64,000 bases of DNA from Aliiroseovarius halocynthiae (GCF_007004645.1 NZ_ML660019.1:1722671-1786670), one strand, 5' to 3'; numbered from the stretch's first letter, positions 54,261 through 63,534 are shown. Notes: a model not told the origin generated them from the letters alone. Numbers and translations: made by a program.

Positions 54261-55741
54261 AGCTGCATCCATGCTGTCTTGAGGTCGAAATACTTGTCGA
54301 ACGCGTGCATCGATTTGTCATGGCCGTTGCCCGATTGCTTGACGCCGCCCAAGGGCACCGTGCCATCCGCGCCGCCATAGGTGTTCACGTGCACGACGCC
54401 TGCCTGAATGTCGCGCACCATGTTATGCGCGCGTGACAGGTTCGACGTCCAAACCCCTGCGGCCAAACCAAATTTCGTGGAGTTGGCCATGGCAACGGCT
54501 TCTTCGTCTGACTTGAACGACGTGACGGCCAGCACCGGACCGAACACTTCGTTCTGGGCCACATTGTCTTGCGGCTTCACGCCTTTCAGAACGGTCGGCT
54601 CCATGAAATAGCCACCTGTGTCTTCCATGATACGCGAGCCACCCAGCGCAATCTCGGCACCTTCTTCGACGGCCTTGGTGACGAAGTTCAGGTTGCCTTC
54701 CAATTGGGTCAGGTTGTTAACGGCACCGATATTGGTGTTCAGATCCAGGGGGTTGCCTACCTTCATCGCAGCTGCATGACGAGACAGCGCCTCGACAAAC
54801 TCGTCATGAATGTTCTCTTCTACCAGCAACCGAGACCCGGCCACGCAGACCTGCCCCGCGTTGCGGAAGATCCCAGCGGCGGAAACCTTTGCCGCCTGTT
54901 CCAGATCTGGGGCGTCGGCAAAGACCACGTTGGGGGACTTGCCGCCCAGCTCCAGATAGCAGCGTTTCAGATTCGAGCGTGCCGAGTATTCCAACAACCT
55001 GCGCCCCACCCCGCCAGACCCGGTAAAGACCAACACGTCCACATCCATCGACAAGGCCAGCGCCTCGCCGGTGACGGACCCCGCCCCGGTGACGACGTTC
55101 AAAACGCCATCCGGCAGGCCAGCCTCAGCCGCCAGTTCGGCCAGCCTGAGCAATGTTAAAGAGGCCGTTTCCGCCGGTTTCAACACCACCGAGTTCCCCG
55201 CTGCCAACGCAGGCGCCAATTTCCACGCGCCAATCATCAACGGGAAGTTCCACGGTACGATCGCGCCGACAACGCCCACGGGTTCCTTATGCACCAAACC
55301 CAGCACATTGCCCGCCGTCGGAGCAATCTCACCATAGACCTTGTCCAACGCCTCGGCATAGTAGCGGAAGGTTCCCGCCGCTGAACCCGGCTCGGCCTTT
55401 AGGGCCATACCGATCTCGGTCCCGTTATCGCGCACGCCCAGAACCGCCAGTTCCAGAGCATTCTGCTCGATCAGATCCGCCAGCTTGTGCAGCACCTTCT
55501 TGCGATGCGCCGGGGCCGCGCGCGACCAACGCCCGTCGTCAAAGGCTCGACGTGCCGCCGCAACGGCCCGATCAACATCCGCAGCGGATGCCCGCTCAAT
55601 CGTGGTCAGTCTTTGCCCGTCAATCGGCGAGAGAACGTCTTGCGCTTCGCCCTCAGCGTCTTGCCACGCTCCGTCAATATATAGTTTCTGCGGCGCGACA
55701 GGATTGCGGGAAAGCTCGTTGATGCGTGACTGGTCTGCCAT
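54257..55741 (-). CDS. NAD(P)-dependent aldehyde dehydrogenase
   Basis: A 494-residue aldehyde dehydrogenase. VGAIVPWNFPLMIGAWKLAP and LKPAETASLTLLRLAEL bind NAD(P), YLELGGKSPNVVFADA contains the general-base glutamate, and NAGQVCVAGSRLLVEE holds the catalytic cysteine. It most resembles broad or gamma-glutamyl-aminobutyraldehyde-type enzymes, fitting the amine-related genes nearby. It follows tctA, whose reading frame runs 136 bp into it. ATG 55741 has only a weak GAAAGAC ribosome site, so translation may depend on coupling to tctA. Confidence 0.93.
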   Translation of the reverse strand: MADQSRINELSRNPVAPQKLYIDGAWQDAEGEAQDVLSPIDGQRLTTIERASAADVDRAVAAARRAFDDGRWSRAAPAHRKKVLHKLADLIEQNALELAVLGVRDNGTEIGMALKAEPGSAAGTFRYYAEALDKVYGEIAPTAGNVLGLVHKEPVGVVGAIVPWNFPLMIGAWKLAPALAAGNSVVLKPAETASLTLLRLAELAAEAGLPDGVLNVVTGAGSVTGEALALSMDVDVLVFTGSGGVGRRLLEYSARSNLKRCYLELGGKSPNVVFADAPDLEQAAKVSAAGIFRNAGQVCVAGSRLLVEENIHDEFVEALSRHAAAMKVGNPLDLNTNIGAVNNLTQLEGNLNFVTKAVEEGAEIALGGSRIMEDTGGYFMEPTVLKGVKPQDNVAQNEVFGPVLAVTSFKSDEEAVAMANSTKFGLAAGVWTSNLSRAHNMVRDIQAGVVHVNTYGGADGTVPLGGVKQSGNGHDKSMHAFDKYFDLKTAWMQL

Positions 55742-57246
55742 TCGTCAGTCTTTCTTTCTTTATAGTCCAGCCAGACCCGGCGGAAATGCAGGAGCAGGAC
55801 AAGGACAATCATTCCGAACAGGATCGCCGCGATCGGGCGATCAATGAAATCAAGCGGGGTCTTCACGCGCGCCATCGCGCTGCGCAGTTTCACTTCCATA
55901 ATGCCGCCCAGAACCATGCCCAACACGATGGGCACGACGGGCAGTTGCATGCGTTTCATGATGAAGCCAAAGATGCCGAAACCGGCGGCGATGATACAGT
56001 CCGTCAGCGAGTTGCGAAGCGAATAGACCCCCACGAAGCTGAGGATCAGGATGCAGACGCCAAGGAACCGGTTGGGGATTTTCACCACCTTGATCAGCTG
56101 GTTTGTCGCGACCAACAGGAAGGCCACCACCAGCACGTTCAGGATCAATAGCGCAAGATAAAGCGCCACCACAAAATCCATATCGTTTTGGAAGAGCTGC
56201 GGGCCGGGGATCACATTGTGGACATAGAAAACGGACAGCATCATCGCCGTCAACGCCTCGCCCGGGATGCCCAGTGCCAGAAGCGGCACCATGGCGGCGC
56301 CGGGAACGGCGTTGTTCGCGGTCTCCGCCGCGATCAGTCCCTCGGAAGAGCCATGCCCGAAATCCTCGGGCCGTTTCGACGACTTCTGCGCGTAGGTATA
56401 GGACATGAATTGCGCGGTGAACTCGCCCACGCCAGGGATCATGCCCATCACCACACCAAACGTGGCCGAGATGCCCGCGATGCGCGGATGGCGGGCCAAC
56501 TCGCGGAAACCCTGAAAGAAGCTGCCTTTTAACTTGGTCAGGCGCACTTTTTCGTCGTCGCCGTGAAGAAGTGTGAAGGCTTGGCTCAGTGCAAACAGGC
56601 CCAGAACGACAACGATCAGATTAACTCCGCCCGACAGCCAGCTTTGGTCAAACGTATAGCGTTTTGAATAGCTCGCCGGGTGCAGGCCGATCGTGTTCAG
56701 CCAGATGCCAAAGCACGCCATAGCGGCGGCAATCAGCGTGTGTTTGCGGTGCGCGGTTACGACAAGGATGATGCCCAGAAGCGCCGCCAAGAAGATCTCT
56801 CGCGAGCCAAACATCGGGGCGATTTTCGCCAGAATGGGCGCGAAGAAGATCAGGCAGACGACCGAGAAGATGCCGCCAAAGAAAGACGAGCTATAGGCCA
56901 ATGACAACGCACGCCGCGCCTCGCCCCGCGTTGTCATCGGGTATCCGTCATAGGTTGTCAGCGCATTCACCGCCGTGCCCGGCGTGTTGATCAGGATCGC
57001 AGGTATCGACCCGCCATACATCGAGCTGCCATAGATGCCCAACAGCACGGTCAGGCCCACAATGGGGTCCATACTGAAGGTGGCGGGCAAGAGGATTGCG
57101 ATGGCCACAGCCGGGCCAACGCCGGGGATCGCACCAATCAGAACGCCGCCGACAGAGCCAACAAGCAGCGCGAGCACCACATCCCAGCGCGCCAGAACCG
57201 AGGAGCTGGCCTGCACCTGTGCAAGGAAATCGTAGATCAGGTCCAT
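55606..57246 (-). CDS. tctA: Tripartite tricarboxylate transporter, large permease TctA (extended C terminus)
   Basis: A 546-residue, ~12-helix subunit of a TTT transporter. Family motifs are GAIPGVGPAVAIAILLP, GIYGSSMYGGSIPAILINTPG, MGMIPGVGEFTAQFMSYTYA, LIAAETANNAVPGAAMVPLL and LGIPGEALTAMML. Normal members end near 500 residues; here the frame continues 136 bp into the aldehyde dehydrogenase gene, giving a basic tail. An (AAAG)3 tract (55750-55761) lies exactly at the junction: a fourth unit would bring a TGA into frame just before the aldH ATG. Confidence 0.93.
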   Translation of the reverse strand: MDLIYDFLAQVQASSSVLARWDVVLALLVGSVGGVLIGAIPGVGPAVAIAILLPATFSMDPIVGLTVLLGIYGSSMYGGSIPAILINTPGTAVNALTTYDGYPMTTRGEARRALSLAYSSSFFGGIFSVVCLIFFAPILAKIAPMFGSREIFLAALLGIILVVTAHRKHTLIAAAMACFGIWLNTIGLHPASYSKRYTFDQSWLSGGVNLIVVVLGLFALSQAFTLLHGDDEKVRLTKLKGSFFQGFRELARHPRIAGISATFGVVMGMIPGVGEFTAQFMSYTYAQKSSKRPEDFGHGSSEGLIAAETANNAVPGAAMVPLLALGIPGEALTAMMLSVFYVHNVIPGPQLFQNDMDFVVALYLALLILNVLVVAFLLVATNQLIKVVKIPNRFLGVCILILSFVGVYSLRNSLTDCIIAAGFGIFGFIMKRMQLPVVPIVLGMVLGGIMEVKLRSAMARVKTPLDFIDRPIAAILFGMIVLVLLLHFRRVWLDYKERKTDEWQTSHASTSFPAILSRRRNYILTERGKTLRAKRKTFSRRLTGKD

Positions 57247-57253
57247 GCTGCCC

Positions 57254-57943
57254 TCAGAAATTCAGGATGAAGAACGAACGCAGCGCGCCCGGAAGATATT
57301 CATAAATCGTCGCGCCGGGGATCTTCACTTGCAGGAAGCTTTTGAAGATTAGAACGACCAGAACAGCGAAGATGCCCGCACTCCACATCATCAGGCGAGA
57401 GCGATAGCCAACGCGCCATGTCAGGATCAACGAGAACGCGATGGTGACCGGCAGATAGCCAATCAGCGGCACCAAAAGCACATAGGCCAGGAACCAACCG
57501 GCCCATTCGAAGACAGACGCCCAAATCTTGGCTTCGCGCCGGTCGGTCCAATGTTGGTACAGCCATGTCACGCGGATAATCGCGACCAGAAACACAAAGG
57601 GGGCCGCGGCAATGGGGCCAAGCCAGAGCGCCAACCCAATCGCCAGCACAGCCCAAGACAGGCTTTCGGCCCATTGGAACCAATCCGCTTCGCGCATCCA
57701 ACGCGGCAAAAGGCGGGGCTTGCGTGGCAAATGCCAGAAATGCAGCGCGGTGAACACCACCATGCCCCCCACACCAATCGCTGGCCAAAACCGAGGCTGC
57801 GCGAAGAAGTCTTTGCCTTTCAGCCACTTGGTTTGATCTTCAATGGCTGCCAACAAAAGCGTGGCACAGATCAAAAACAAGGCCGCGAACAACACCTGAC
57901 CGCGCTGTGGCCGGTCGGGATGTTCTGTGATTTCGTCGCTCAT
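57254..57943 (-). CDS. tctB: Tripartite tricarboxylate transporter, small permease TctB
   Basis: A 229-residue membrane protein: a polar N terminus, then about four hydrophobic segments (VLFAALFLICATLLLAAIED, VGGMVVFTALHFWHL, SWAVLAIGLALWLGPIAAAP, LVPLIGYLPVTIAFSLILTW). It is larger than many TctB proteins but occupies the canonical place between TctC and TctA, with seven bases to tctA. GGAAAG lies before ATG 57943. It forms the membrane complex with TctA, which carries the substrate path. Confidence 0.85.
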   Translation of the reverse strand: MSDEITEHPDRPQRGQVLFAALFLICATLLLAAIEDQTKWLKGKDFFAQPRFWPAIGVGGMVVFTALHFWHLPRKPRLLPRWMREADWFQWAESLSWAVLAIGLALWLGPIAAAPFVFLVAIIRVTWLYQHWTDRREAKIWASVFEWAGWFLAYVLLVPLIGYLPVTIAFSLILTWRVGYRSRLMMWSAGIFAVLVVLIFKSFLQVKIPGATIYEYLPGALRSFFILNF

Positions 57944-58020
57944 ATCGGGCGCTTTCCGGGGCTTTTGCGTCACACGGGGCCAGCCAAAGCCAGCCCCGCG
58001 AAAGATCGTGTCAGCTTAGG

Positions 58021-58962
58021 TTATTCAAGGATACCGCTAATGACAGCGCCGGTTTCCTGATCCGCCGCAATCCGCGCGGCCGAGGCGTCGGCGTCCATCC
58101 AGTAAACCAGTGCCCCGGTTTCCTTGGCGACGGCCTGCGCACGCTCGCTCATCACGGTTTTCGCGGCGACTGCTGCGATTTTCTCGCGCACGTCAGCCGG
58201 CGTGTCCTTGGTCACAAACAGACCGTTCCACAGGGCGATGTTCAGCTGTTGGTCCAACTCGCCGATGGTGGGCGTATCCGGCACAAGGCTGATACGCTCG
58301 TCCGTGACGGCCATCAGGACTTTGACATCCTCCAAGCAGGGCAGGATCAGTTGCAGCGTGGTGTTGATCACATCCGCATCGCCCGAGGCCAGCGTATTAC
58401 AGTCAAGCGCATCAAATGCGGCGTCCGAGCCCCACTCGAAACCGGCATTCTTTGCGTAAGCCTTTGTCACCTGCGTCGGTGTCAGCACGTCGCCAAAATG
58501 GCCCAGCGCCACGTCGTTTTCCTTGGCATAGGCGGCCAGCTCTTCCATCGAGCTATAGGGCGCATCGCCCGAGGTCGCGACCACGAAGGGATAGGTCAGG
58601 AAGATGCCGATCGGGTCGAACTTGGCCGGGGCCAACTCGTCGATACCGATCTCGTGGCCGATCACGGGCACGGCGGGAACGAAGCTGCCAATTGTGTAAC
58701 CGTCAGCCGGAGCCGTTGCCACGTCGATCGCGCCGGGGAACGGACCACCGCCGCCGCCGGGTTTGTTCACAACAGCCGCCGAGACTCCGTACTCGGCCTG
58801 AAAATCCTCGGCAATCATGCGGGTCAGCACGTCTTCCAGATCACCGGGAGGCCACGGGACGATGAAGCTGACCGGCTTTTCCGGATATTCGGCCATGGCA
58901 GGTGCGGCGACCATGGTTGCGGTTACGGCCAGCGCGCCAGCCAGAATGGATTTGGTGTTCAT
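58021..58962 (-). CDS. tctC: Tripartite tricarboxylate transporter, periplasmic binding protein TctC
   Basis: A 313-residue solute-binding protein with a signal peptide (SILAGALAVTATMVAAPAMA). YPEKPVSFIVPWPPGDLEDV opens the mature part, with VVNKPGGGGGPFPGAIDVA and ADGYTIGSF, the usual TctC/Bug loops. The family binds carboxylates, but the ligand is unknown. Cys residues in DALDCNTL and ILPCLEDV could form a disulfide. GGGAGAC precedes ATG 58962. First gene of the operon, facing a palindromic region shared with iclR. Confidence 0.92.
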   Translation of the reverse strand: MNTKSILAGALAVTATMVAAPAMAEYPEKPVSFIVPWPPGDLEDVLTRMIAEDFQAEYGVSAAVVNKPGGGGGPFPGAIDVATAPADGYTIGSFVPAVPVIGHEIGIDELAPAKFDPIGIFLTYPFVVATSGDAPYSSMEELAAYAKENDVALGHFGDVLTPTQVTKAYAKNAGFEWGSDAAFDALDCNTLASGDADVINTTLQLILPCLEDVKVLMAVTDERISLVPDTPTIGELDQQLNIALWNGLFVTKDTPADVREKIAAVAAKTVMSERAQAVAKETGALVYWMDADASAARIAADQETGAVISGILE

Positions 58963-59000
58963 GACGGTCTCCCTATTGCGTCAGGTCTGATCTTCAAGCC

Positions 59001-59061
59001 GGTTCATTATTTGAACCATTGGTTTTAAAATAGATTGACAGATGCGGGTAATTCCTGTCAA
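59001..59061. promoter_or_regulatory. Operator region between tctC and iclR
   Basis: GGTTCA-N5-TGAACC (59001-59017) is a perfect dyad. AACC-ATT-GGTT (59014-59024) overlaps it, and TTGACAG-N13-CTGTCAA (59035-59061) is a second perfect dyad whose left arm is a TTGACA -35-like box. They are candidate IclR sites controlling both directions. Confidence 0.6.
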
Positions 59062-59136
59062 CAAAACAATGAACATGTGAACAGAAAATCGCGGCACCCC
59101 CCGTATGGGCACCGCGCAAAACACAAGAGACACCGA

Positions 59137-59943
59137 ATGGGAACCGCCTCTAAGGCACTGTCGTTGCTAAATTATTTCAGCCGATCCACGCCACAGATTG
59201 GGCTAAGCGACATTGCGCGACTGTCCGGAATGAACAAGGCTACGGTGCATCGCCTTATGAGCGAACTGGCCTCGCATGGATTCGTTGAACAAGTGGGCGC
59301 AGGCCGTGAATATCGTCTCGGCCCTGCCTTTCTGCGCCTTGCAGCGCTGCGTGAAAAAGCAGTGCCGATGCGCGAATTGGTCATGGCAGAGCTGAAAACA
59401 CTCAGCGAAGTGACCGGAGAAACTGCACATATGTCGCTGCTGAACGGTGATGTCCTGTCCAACCTTGCCTATAGCTATGCGCATCTGCATGGCACCATGG
59501 TGATGATGGAAGATGCCGAGGTGCTTGAGCTGCATTCAACCGGATCCGGATTGGCTGTACTTGCATTTTCGCCCACGTCATTTGTGGACACAGTGCTGAA
59601 CAAACCCTTGGTGGCTCGCACATCCGAGACCATCACCGACCCCAAGGCCATTCGGGCCCAACTGCCACAAATCCGTCGTGTTGGGATGGCCCAATCCATT
59701 GGCGGCTTCGAACAAGATGTTCATTCCCATGCTGCACCAATATTCGATGCCACATCGCATTGTATCGGCGCGATGGCAGTTGCGGCACCTGTATCACGCA
59801 TGACCGACACATTGCGCACCACCATTCAAACCGAACTTGCCCATGCGGCACGGCGCACGACGCGCGTGCTGGGTGGCTTCCCCCCTGACACGTTCCCCCT
59901 TCCTGATCTCGCAGCCCCTGCTGCAGAAAGCGAGCTGACATGA
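59137..59943 (+). CDS. IclR family transcriptional regulator
   Basis: A 268-residue regulator. The winged helix is TASKALSLLNYFSRSTPQIG with DIARLSGMNKATVHRLMSELASHGFVEQ. The effector-binding GAF-like domain has LSEVTGETAHMSLLNGDVLS, LAVLAFSPTSFVD and VGMAQSIGGFEQDVHSHAAP with CIGAMAVAAPVSRM. It probably senses an intermediate of the adjacent pathway and controls the divergent tct operon. ATG 59137 matches the family start; upstream frames do not. Its stop overlaps the aminotransferase gene (ATGA). Confidence 0.92.
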   Translation: MGTASKALSLLNYFSRSTPQIGLSDIARLSGMNKATVHRLMSELASHGFVEQVGAGREYRLGPAFLRLAALREKAVPMRELVMAELKTLSEVTGETAHMSLLNGDVLSNLAYSYAHLHGTMVMMEDAEVLELHSTGSGLAVLAFSPTSFVDTVLNKPLVARTSETITDPKAIRAQLPQIRRVGMAQSIGGFEQDVHSHAAPIFDATSHCIGAMAVAAPVSRMTDTLRTTIQTELAHAARRTTRVLGGFPPDTFPLPDLAAPAAESELT

Positions 59944-61292
59944 AAGATTCCAACTTCCTGAAAGAGAAAAACGCCCGGTCGCTTTGGCATCCCATGGCGC
60001 ATCCTGCCGATAGTCTGAACAATCCTCCGACCATCATCGCCGGCGCGTCTGGTGTGAAAATCACCGATGTGGATGGTCACGAAGTTGTCGACGCGGTTGG
60101 CGGGCTTTGGAACGTCAACCTTGGCTTCTCGAACCAGCCTATCAAGGACGCCATCGCCGCCCAGCTGGACACCCTGCCCTACTATTCCACGTTCCGCGGC
60201 ACCACGAATGACAAGGTGATCGAACTGTCAGAGATCCTGCGTGATTTCTTCGCTCCTGACGGGCTGACGCGTGCATTCTATACGTCGGGTGGATCAGACA
60301 GTGTGGAAACGGCGCTCCGTCTGGCGCGTCAGTATCACAAGGTGAAGGGAAACACGGGCCGCACCAAGTTTCTGAGCCTAAAGAAGGGCTATCACGGCAC
60401 GCATATGGGTGGCGCATCAGTAAACGGAAACGCCAATTTCCGCACCCAATATGAGCCCCTTCTGCCCGGATGCTATCACATCCCCGCGCCCTATACCTAT
60501 CGCAACCCATTCAACGAGACGGATCCCGAGCGTCTGGCCCAGCTGTGTCTGCAGGCGATGGAAGACGAGATCGCGTTCCAAGGTGCGAACACAATCGCCG
60601 CCATGATCATGGAGCCCATTCTGGGCGCTGGCGGTGTCATCCCGCCCCATAAAAGCTTCATGCCCGGCGTGCGCGAGATCTGCTCGCGCCACGGCATTCT
60701 GTTGATCGCGGACGAGGTTATTACCGCCTTCGGCCGCACCGGCGGCTGGACTGGTAGTCGGTACTGGGGCGTGCAGCCTGATTTCATGTGCACGGCGAAA
60801 GCGATCACCAATGGCTATTTCCCCTTTGGTGCCGTGATGATCGCGGATCATGTGGTTGAAACCTTTGAAAGGGACACGACTGGTGCTGCCAATATCGGTC
60901 ATGGCTATACCTATTCGGGCCACCCCGTCGGGGCCGCCGCCGCCGTGGCCTGCATGGCCGAAACCCAACGCCTGAAGGTGAACAAAAACGCAGCCGCGCG
61001 CGGGGCCGAGCTGTTCGCAGGTCTGCAGGAGATTGCCGCCGCCAACGACATCGTGGGCGATGTGCGTGGCGGGCACGGGCTGATGTGCGCGTTAGAGCTG
61101 GTGTCGGACCGCGCCACGAAAGCGCCTATCGACAAGAAGGCCATCGGCACCCTGCAAGAGGTCGCCTATCAGAACGGCGCGATGGTACGCGTATCCGGCC
61201 CGAACGTCATCATGTCACCTCCGCTGGTGCTAAGTTCGGACGATGTGCAGACGATTTTGAACGCGTTGAAAGCTGGTTTTGCTGCGCTTTAA
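59940..61292 (+). CDS. Class III (omega) aminotransferase
   Basis: A 450-residue PLP-dependent aminotransferase using terminal amines or omega-amino acids, probably with pyruvate. LWHPMAHPADSLNNPP opens it, then GLWNVNLGFSNQPIKDAI, FYTSGGSDSVETALRLARQY, FLSLKKGYHGTHMGGASVNG and LLIADEVITAFGRTGGWTGS with the PLP aspartate; the Schiff-base lysine is in CTAKAITNGYFPFGAVM. Relatives act on putrescine, beta-alanine or taurine; which applies is not clear. It is translationally coupled to iclR and ends at a bidirectional terminator. Confidence 0.93.
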   Translation: MKDSNFLKEKNARSLWHPMAHPADSLNNPPTIIAGASGVKITDVDGHEVVDAVGGLWNVNLGFSNQPIKDAIAAQLDTLPYYSTFRGTTNDKVIELSEILRDFFAPDGLTRAFYTSGGSDSVETALRLARQYHKVKGNTGRTKFLSLKKGYHGTHMGGASVNGNANFRTQYEPLLPGCYHIPAPYTYRNPFNETDPERLAQLCLQAMEDEIAFQGANTIAAMIMEPILGAGGVIPPHKSFMPGVREICSRHGILLIADEVITAFGRTGGWTGSRYWGVQPDFMCTAKAITNGYFPFGAVMIADHVVETFERDTTGAANIGHGYTYSGHPVGAAAAVACMAETQRLKVNKNAAARGAELFAGLQEIAAANDIVGDVRGGHGLMCALELVSDRATKAPIDKKAIGTLQEVAYQNGAMVRVSGPNVIMSPPLVLSSDDVQTILNALKAGFAAL

Positions 61293-61310
61293 GTCATTCC
61301 AATCAACGAC

Positions 61311-61336
61311 AAGGCCGCCCAATCGGGCGGCCTTTA
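61311..61336. terminator. Bidirectional terminator between the aminotransferase and VOC genes
   Basis: AAGGCCGCCC pairs with GGGCGGCCTT around AATC, then TTAT; its right arm overlaps the stop of the convergent VOC gene. Confidence 0.8.
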
Positions 61337-61702
61337 TCTGTGCTGGTCGATCAGTATCGGGTACCCGTCAGGATCGGTGACCATGAAACTTCCCGGCCCT
61401 TCCTCGCCGCCCTGCTCTTGCGTCACCTCAACCCCAGAGGCGGCCAACTTCGCCTTTATCGCGCGCACATCATCAAACGGGTCGACATTCGTGGCGTTCT
61501 GGTCCCAACCGGGATTGAAAGTCAGCATCGCGCCCTCAAACATCCCCTGAAACAGCCCCACCAACGTGTCGCCGTTCTTCATAATTAGGTAGTTATGCTC
61601 TTCCGTGCCCGCATAAGCGGTGAAGCCCAGCGCTTCATAGAACACGCGTGATGCCGCCAAATCCTTGACGCCAAGACTGACCGAGAATGCTCCGAGTTGC
61701 AT
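61334..61702 (-). CDS. VOC family (glyoxalase/bleomycin-resistance fold) protein
   Basis: A 122-residue vicinal-oxygen-chelate protein with two beta-alpha-beta-beta-beta modules: FSVSLGVKDLAASRVFYEAL and VDPFDDVRAIKAKLAASGVE with FMVTDPDGYPILIDQH at the end. Metal ligands of true glyoxalases are not complete, so a lyase role is unsupported. AAAGGAGGATC is a strong ribosome site upstream of ATG 61702. It lies 53 bp after the ferredoxin gene in the same direction and may be the last gene of the P450 block. Confidence 0.85.
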   Translation of the reverse strand: MQLGAFSVSLGVKDLAASRVFYEALGFTAYAGTEEHNYLIMKNGDTLVGLFQGMFEGAMLTFNPGWDQNATNVDPFDDVRAIKAKLAASGVEVTQEQGGEEGPGSFMVTDPDGYPILIDQHR

Positions 61703-61755
61703 GATGTGATCCTCCTTTTTCAGATCACCTTATCACACTCGGCGGGACAAGACTG

Positions 61756-62067
61756 TCAGACAGGTACAATCAGGCGGATCCCATCCAAATCGTCTGAGGC
61801 CTCGATCTGGCACGACAGGCGCGAGGCATCGGTCACTTCGCCATCTGCCATGTCCAGCATTGCTTCTTCGAAGTCGCCTTTCTCGCCGGCTTTCGCCAGC
61901 CAGTCACCGTCCACATGCACATGGCAGGTCGCGCAGGACAGCGAGCCCCCGCATTCACCTTGAACACCCGCGATATTATGCGCTTGGGCGGCTTCCATCA
62001 GGTTCACGCCCGTCTGGACATCAGCCACAACTTCCTCGCCCCCAGGCAGGACCCAGGTTACTTTCAT
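61756..62067 (-). CDS. [2Fe-2S] ferredoxin (adrenodoxin/putidaredoxin type)
   Basis: A 103-residue ferredoxin. GECGGSLSCATCHVHV gives C-x5-C-x2-C (Cys39, 45, 48), and the fourth ligand is in SRLSCQIEASDDLDG. This is the vertebrate-type/putidaredoxin pattern that donates electrons to class I bacterial P450s. AAGGAGAT precedes ATG 62067. It lies downstream of the glutamine-synthetase-like and P450 genes on the same strand, so it is probably the P450 partner. No ferredoxin reductase is in the window. The 135 bp upstream (62068-62202) show nothing. Confidence 0.93.
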   Translation of the reverse strand: MKVTWVLPGGEEVVADVQTGVNLMEAAQAHNIAGVQGECGGSLSCATCHVHVDGDWLAKAGEKGDFEEAMLDMADGEVTDASRLSCQIEASDDLDGIRLIVPV

Positions 62068-62202
62068 CTCGTATCTCCTTGTTTTATCGTTTTGATCAAA
62101 GTCGATTGAGCAGGATCAGAATTCGCTGCCTCTCAATCAGCTAGGTGCTGATTTCGAACGCGATTTCTGATGCGCATTTGTTTCGGTGAAATCGACAATG
62201 AT

Positions 62203-63492
62203 CTAGACGAAGTTCACATAGAAATCGCGCAGCCCATCGCCTTCCAGATCACGGGTCTTGATGACCTCTTTGCGCTTCATGAAAATGTGGTTATCGACCA
62301 GCAGGCGCCCGACGCGATCGCCCAGAACGGTGTCGGCCTCTAGGTCCTTCATGGCAGCTTTCAGGTTCACTGCGGTGCCATCCTTGGCCTCGGTCCGATC
62401 AAACCCGTCACCACCTTCGATGGGGCCCATTGGATAGTTGTTTTCAAGCCCCAAAAGCGACGCCTGCAGCACTGCAGCCACCGCCGTATAGGGGTTCGCT
62501 GTCGCGTCCGCCATTCGGTGTTCAAGCCGCGACTTCGCGCCGCCTTCGCCAGAAATCCGCGTGGTGACGTTTCGGTGATCCCCGCCCCAGTTGCGCCAGT
62601 ACCCGGACAGCGATCCCGGCTGCAAACGCTGATACGAATTCGTCGTCGGAGCGACCAGTCCTGCCAGCCCCTTATGGTGATGCATCAGGCCTGAAATACA
62701 GCCGCGCGCCAGATCGTTCATGTGATCGGGTCCGCCCACGGGTCCATTGTCCAGCGCATTGCCGCCAGACCGATCCCGGAAGCTATAGTTGATGTGCATG
62801 CCTGACCCGCCCGCTTCGGCAATCGGTTTGGGCATGAAGGTCAGGACCAGCCCGTGTTCCAGCGCCACTTCGCGGGCCATCTGGCGGAACAGCACAATGT
62901 CATCCACATGTTTCAGCACCTCATCAAAGGTCAGCGTGAACTCGAACTGAGGGCTGTCATATTCGCCCGTCATCATTTCAAGGTTAAAGCCCAGCTTCTC
63001 AGCCCGTTCCCAGATGTCGTCGGTGAAGCGCAGTGGATCGGTGAAGGGGCCAGTGCCATAAACCACACCGCCCGGCGCGTCATAGGGCACAAGGCGGCCA
63101 ATTTCATTGGCCATCAGGGCAAAGCATTCCAGCTCGATCCCAACCATCGGGGTCAATCCGCGCTCTTCCCATGCCGCAACCGCGCGCTTCAGCGCTTGCC
63201 GTCCGCACAACTCCAATGGCGCGCCGTCTTGGTCATACAGGTCACCGATGACAATCTGCGTCGAGGCCTCCCATCCCTCGCGAATGTCTTCCGCCCGCCA
63301 GCGCAGCTCCATATCCGGCAGACCTTCCTTCATCATCGCGCCGGGCGCATCCAGAAGGTCCTTGTCGTAATGCACACCATAGGTCGAGCGGCAAAACCGC
63401 GTCTCGCTGGTGCCAATCTTTGACCCGGGCAGATACTTGCCGCGCAGAATACTCAGGTGATCGAGCCAAAGGGCCCGCAAACGGTCTTTCAT
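62203..63492 (-). CDS. Glutamine-synthetase-like gamma-glutamylamide ligase
   Basis: A 429-residue member of the glutamine synthetase superfamily, more like the gamma-glutamylpolyamine or methylamide ligases than housekeeping GlnA. VGIELECFALMANEIGRLVP and GEYDSPQFEFTLTFDEVLKH carry metal-binding glutamates, GGSGMHINYSFRD the ATP/ammonium region, LVAPTTNSYQRLQPGSLSG and the arginine/glutamate loop AKSRLEHRMADATANPYTAV follow. It would join glutamate to an amine. GGGAGG precedes ATG 63492. It follows the P450 gene by 42 bp. Confidence 0.9.
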   Translation of the reverse strand: MKDRLRALWLDHLSILRGKYLPGSKIGTSETRFCRSTYGVHYDKDLLDAPGAMMKEGLPDMELRWRAEDIREGWEASTQIVIGDLYDQDGAPLELCGRQALKRAVAAWEERGLTPMVGIELECFALMANEIGRLVPYDAPGGVVYGTGPFTDPLRFTDDIWERAEKLGFNLEMMTGEYDSPQFEFTLTFDEVLKHVDDIVLFRQMAREVALEHGLVLTFMPKPIAEAGGSGMHINYSFRDRSGGNALDNGPVGGPDHMNDLARGCISGLMHHHKGLAGLVAPTTNSYQRLQPGSLSGYWRNWGGDHRNVTTRISGEGGAKSRLEHRMADATANPYTAVAAVLQASLLGLENNYPMGPIEGGDGFDRTEAKDGTAVNLKAAMKDLEADTVLGDRVGRLLVDNHIFMKRKEVIKTRDLEGDGLRDFYVNFV

Positions 63493-63534
63493 CAATCCTC
63501 CCTGCCCGGTTTTCCGGGTCGTCCCCTTTTGGGG

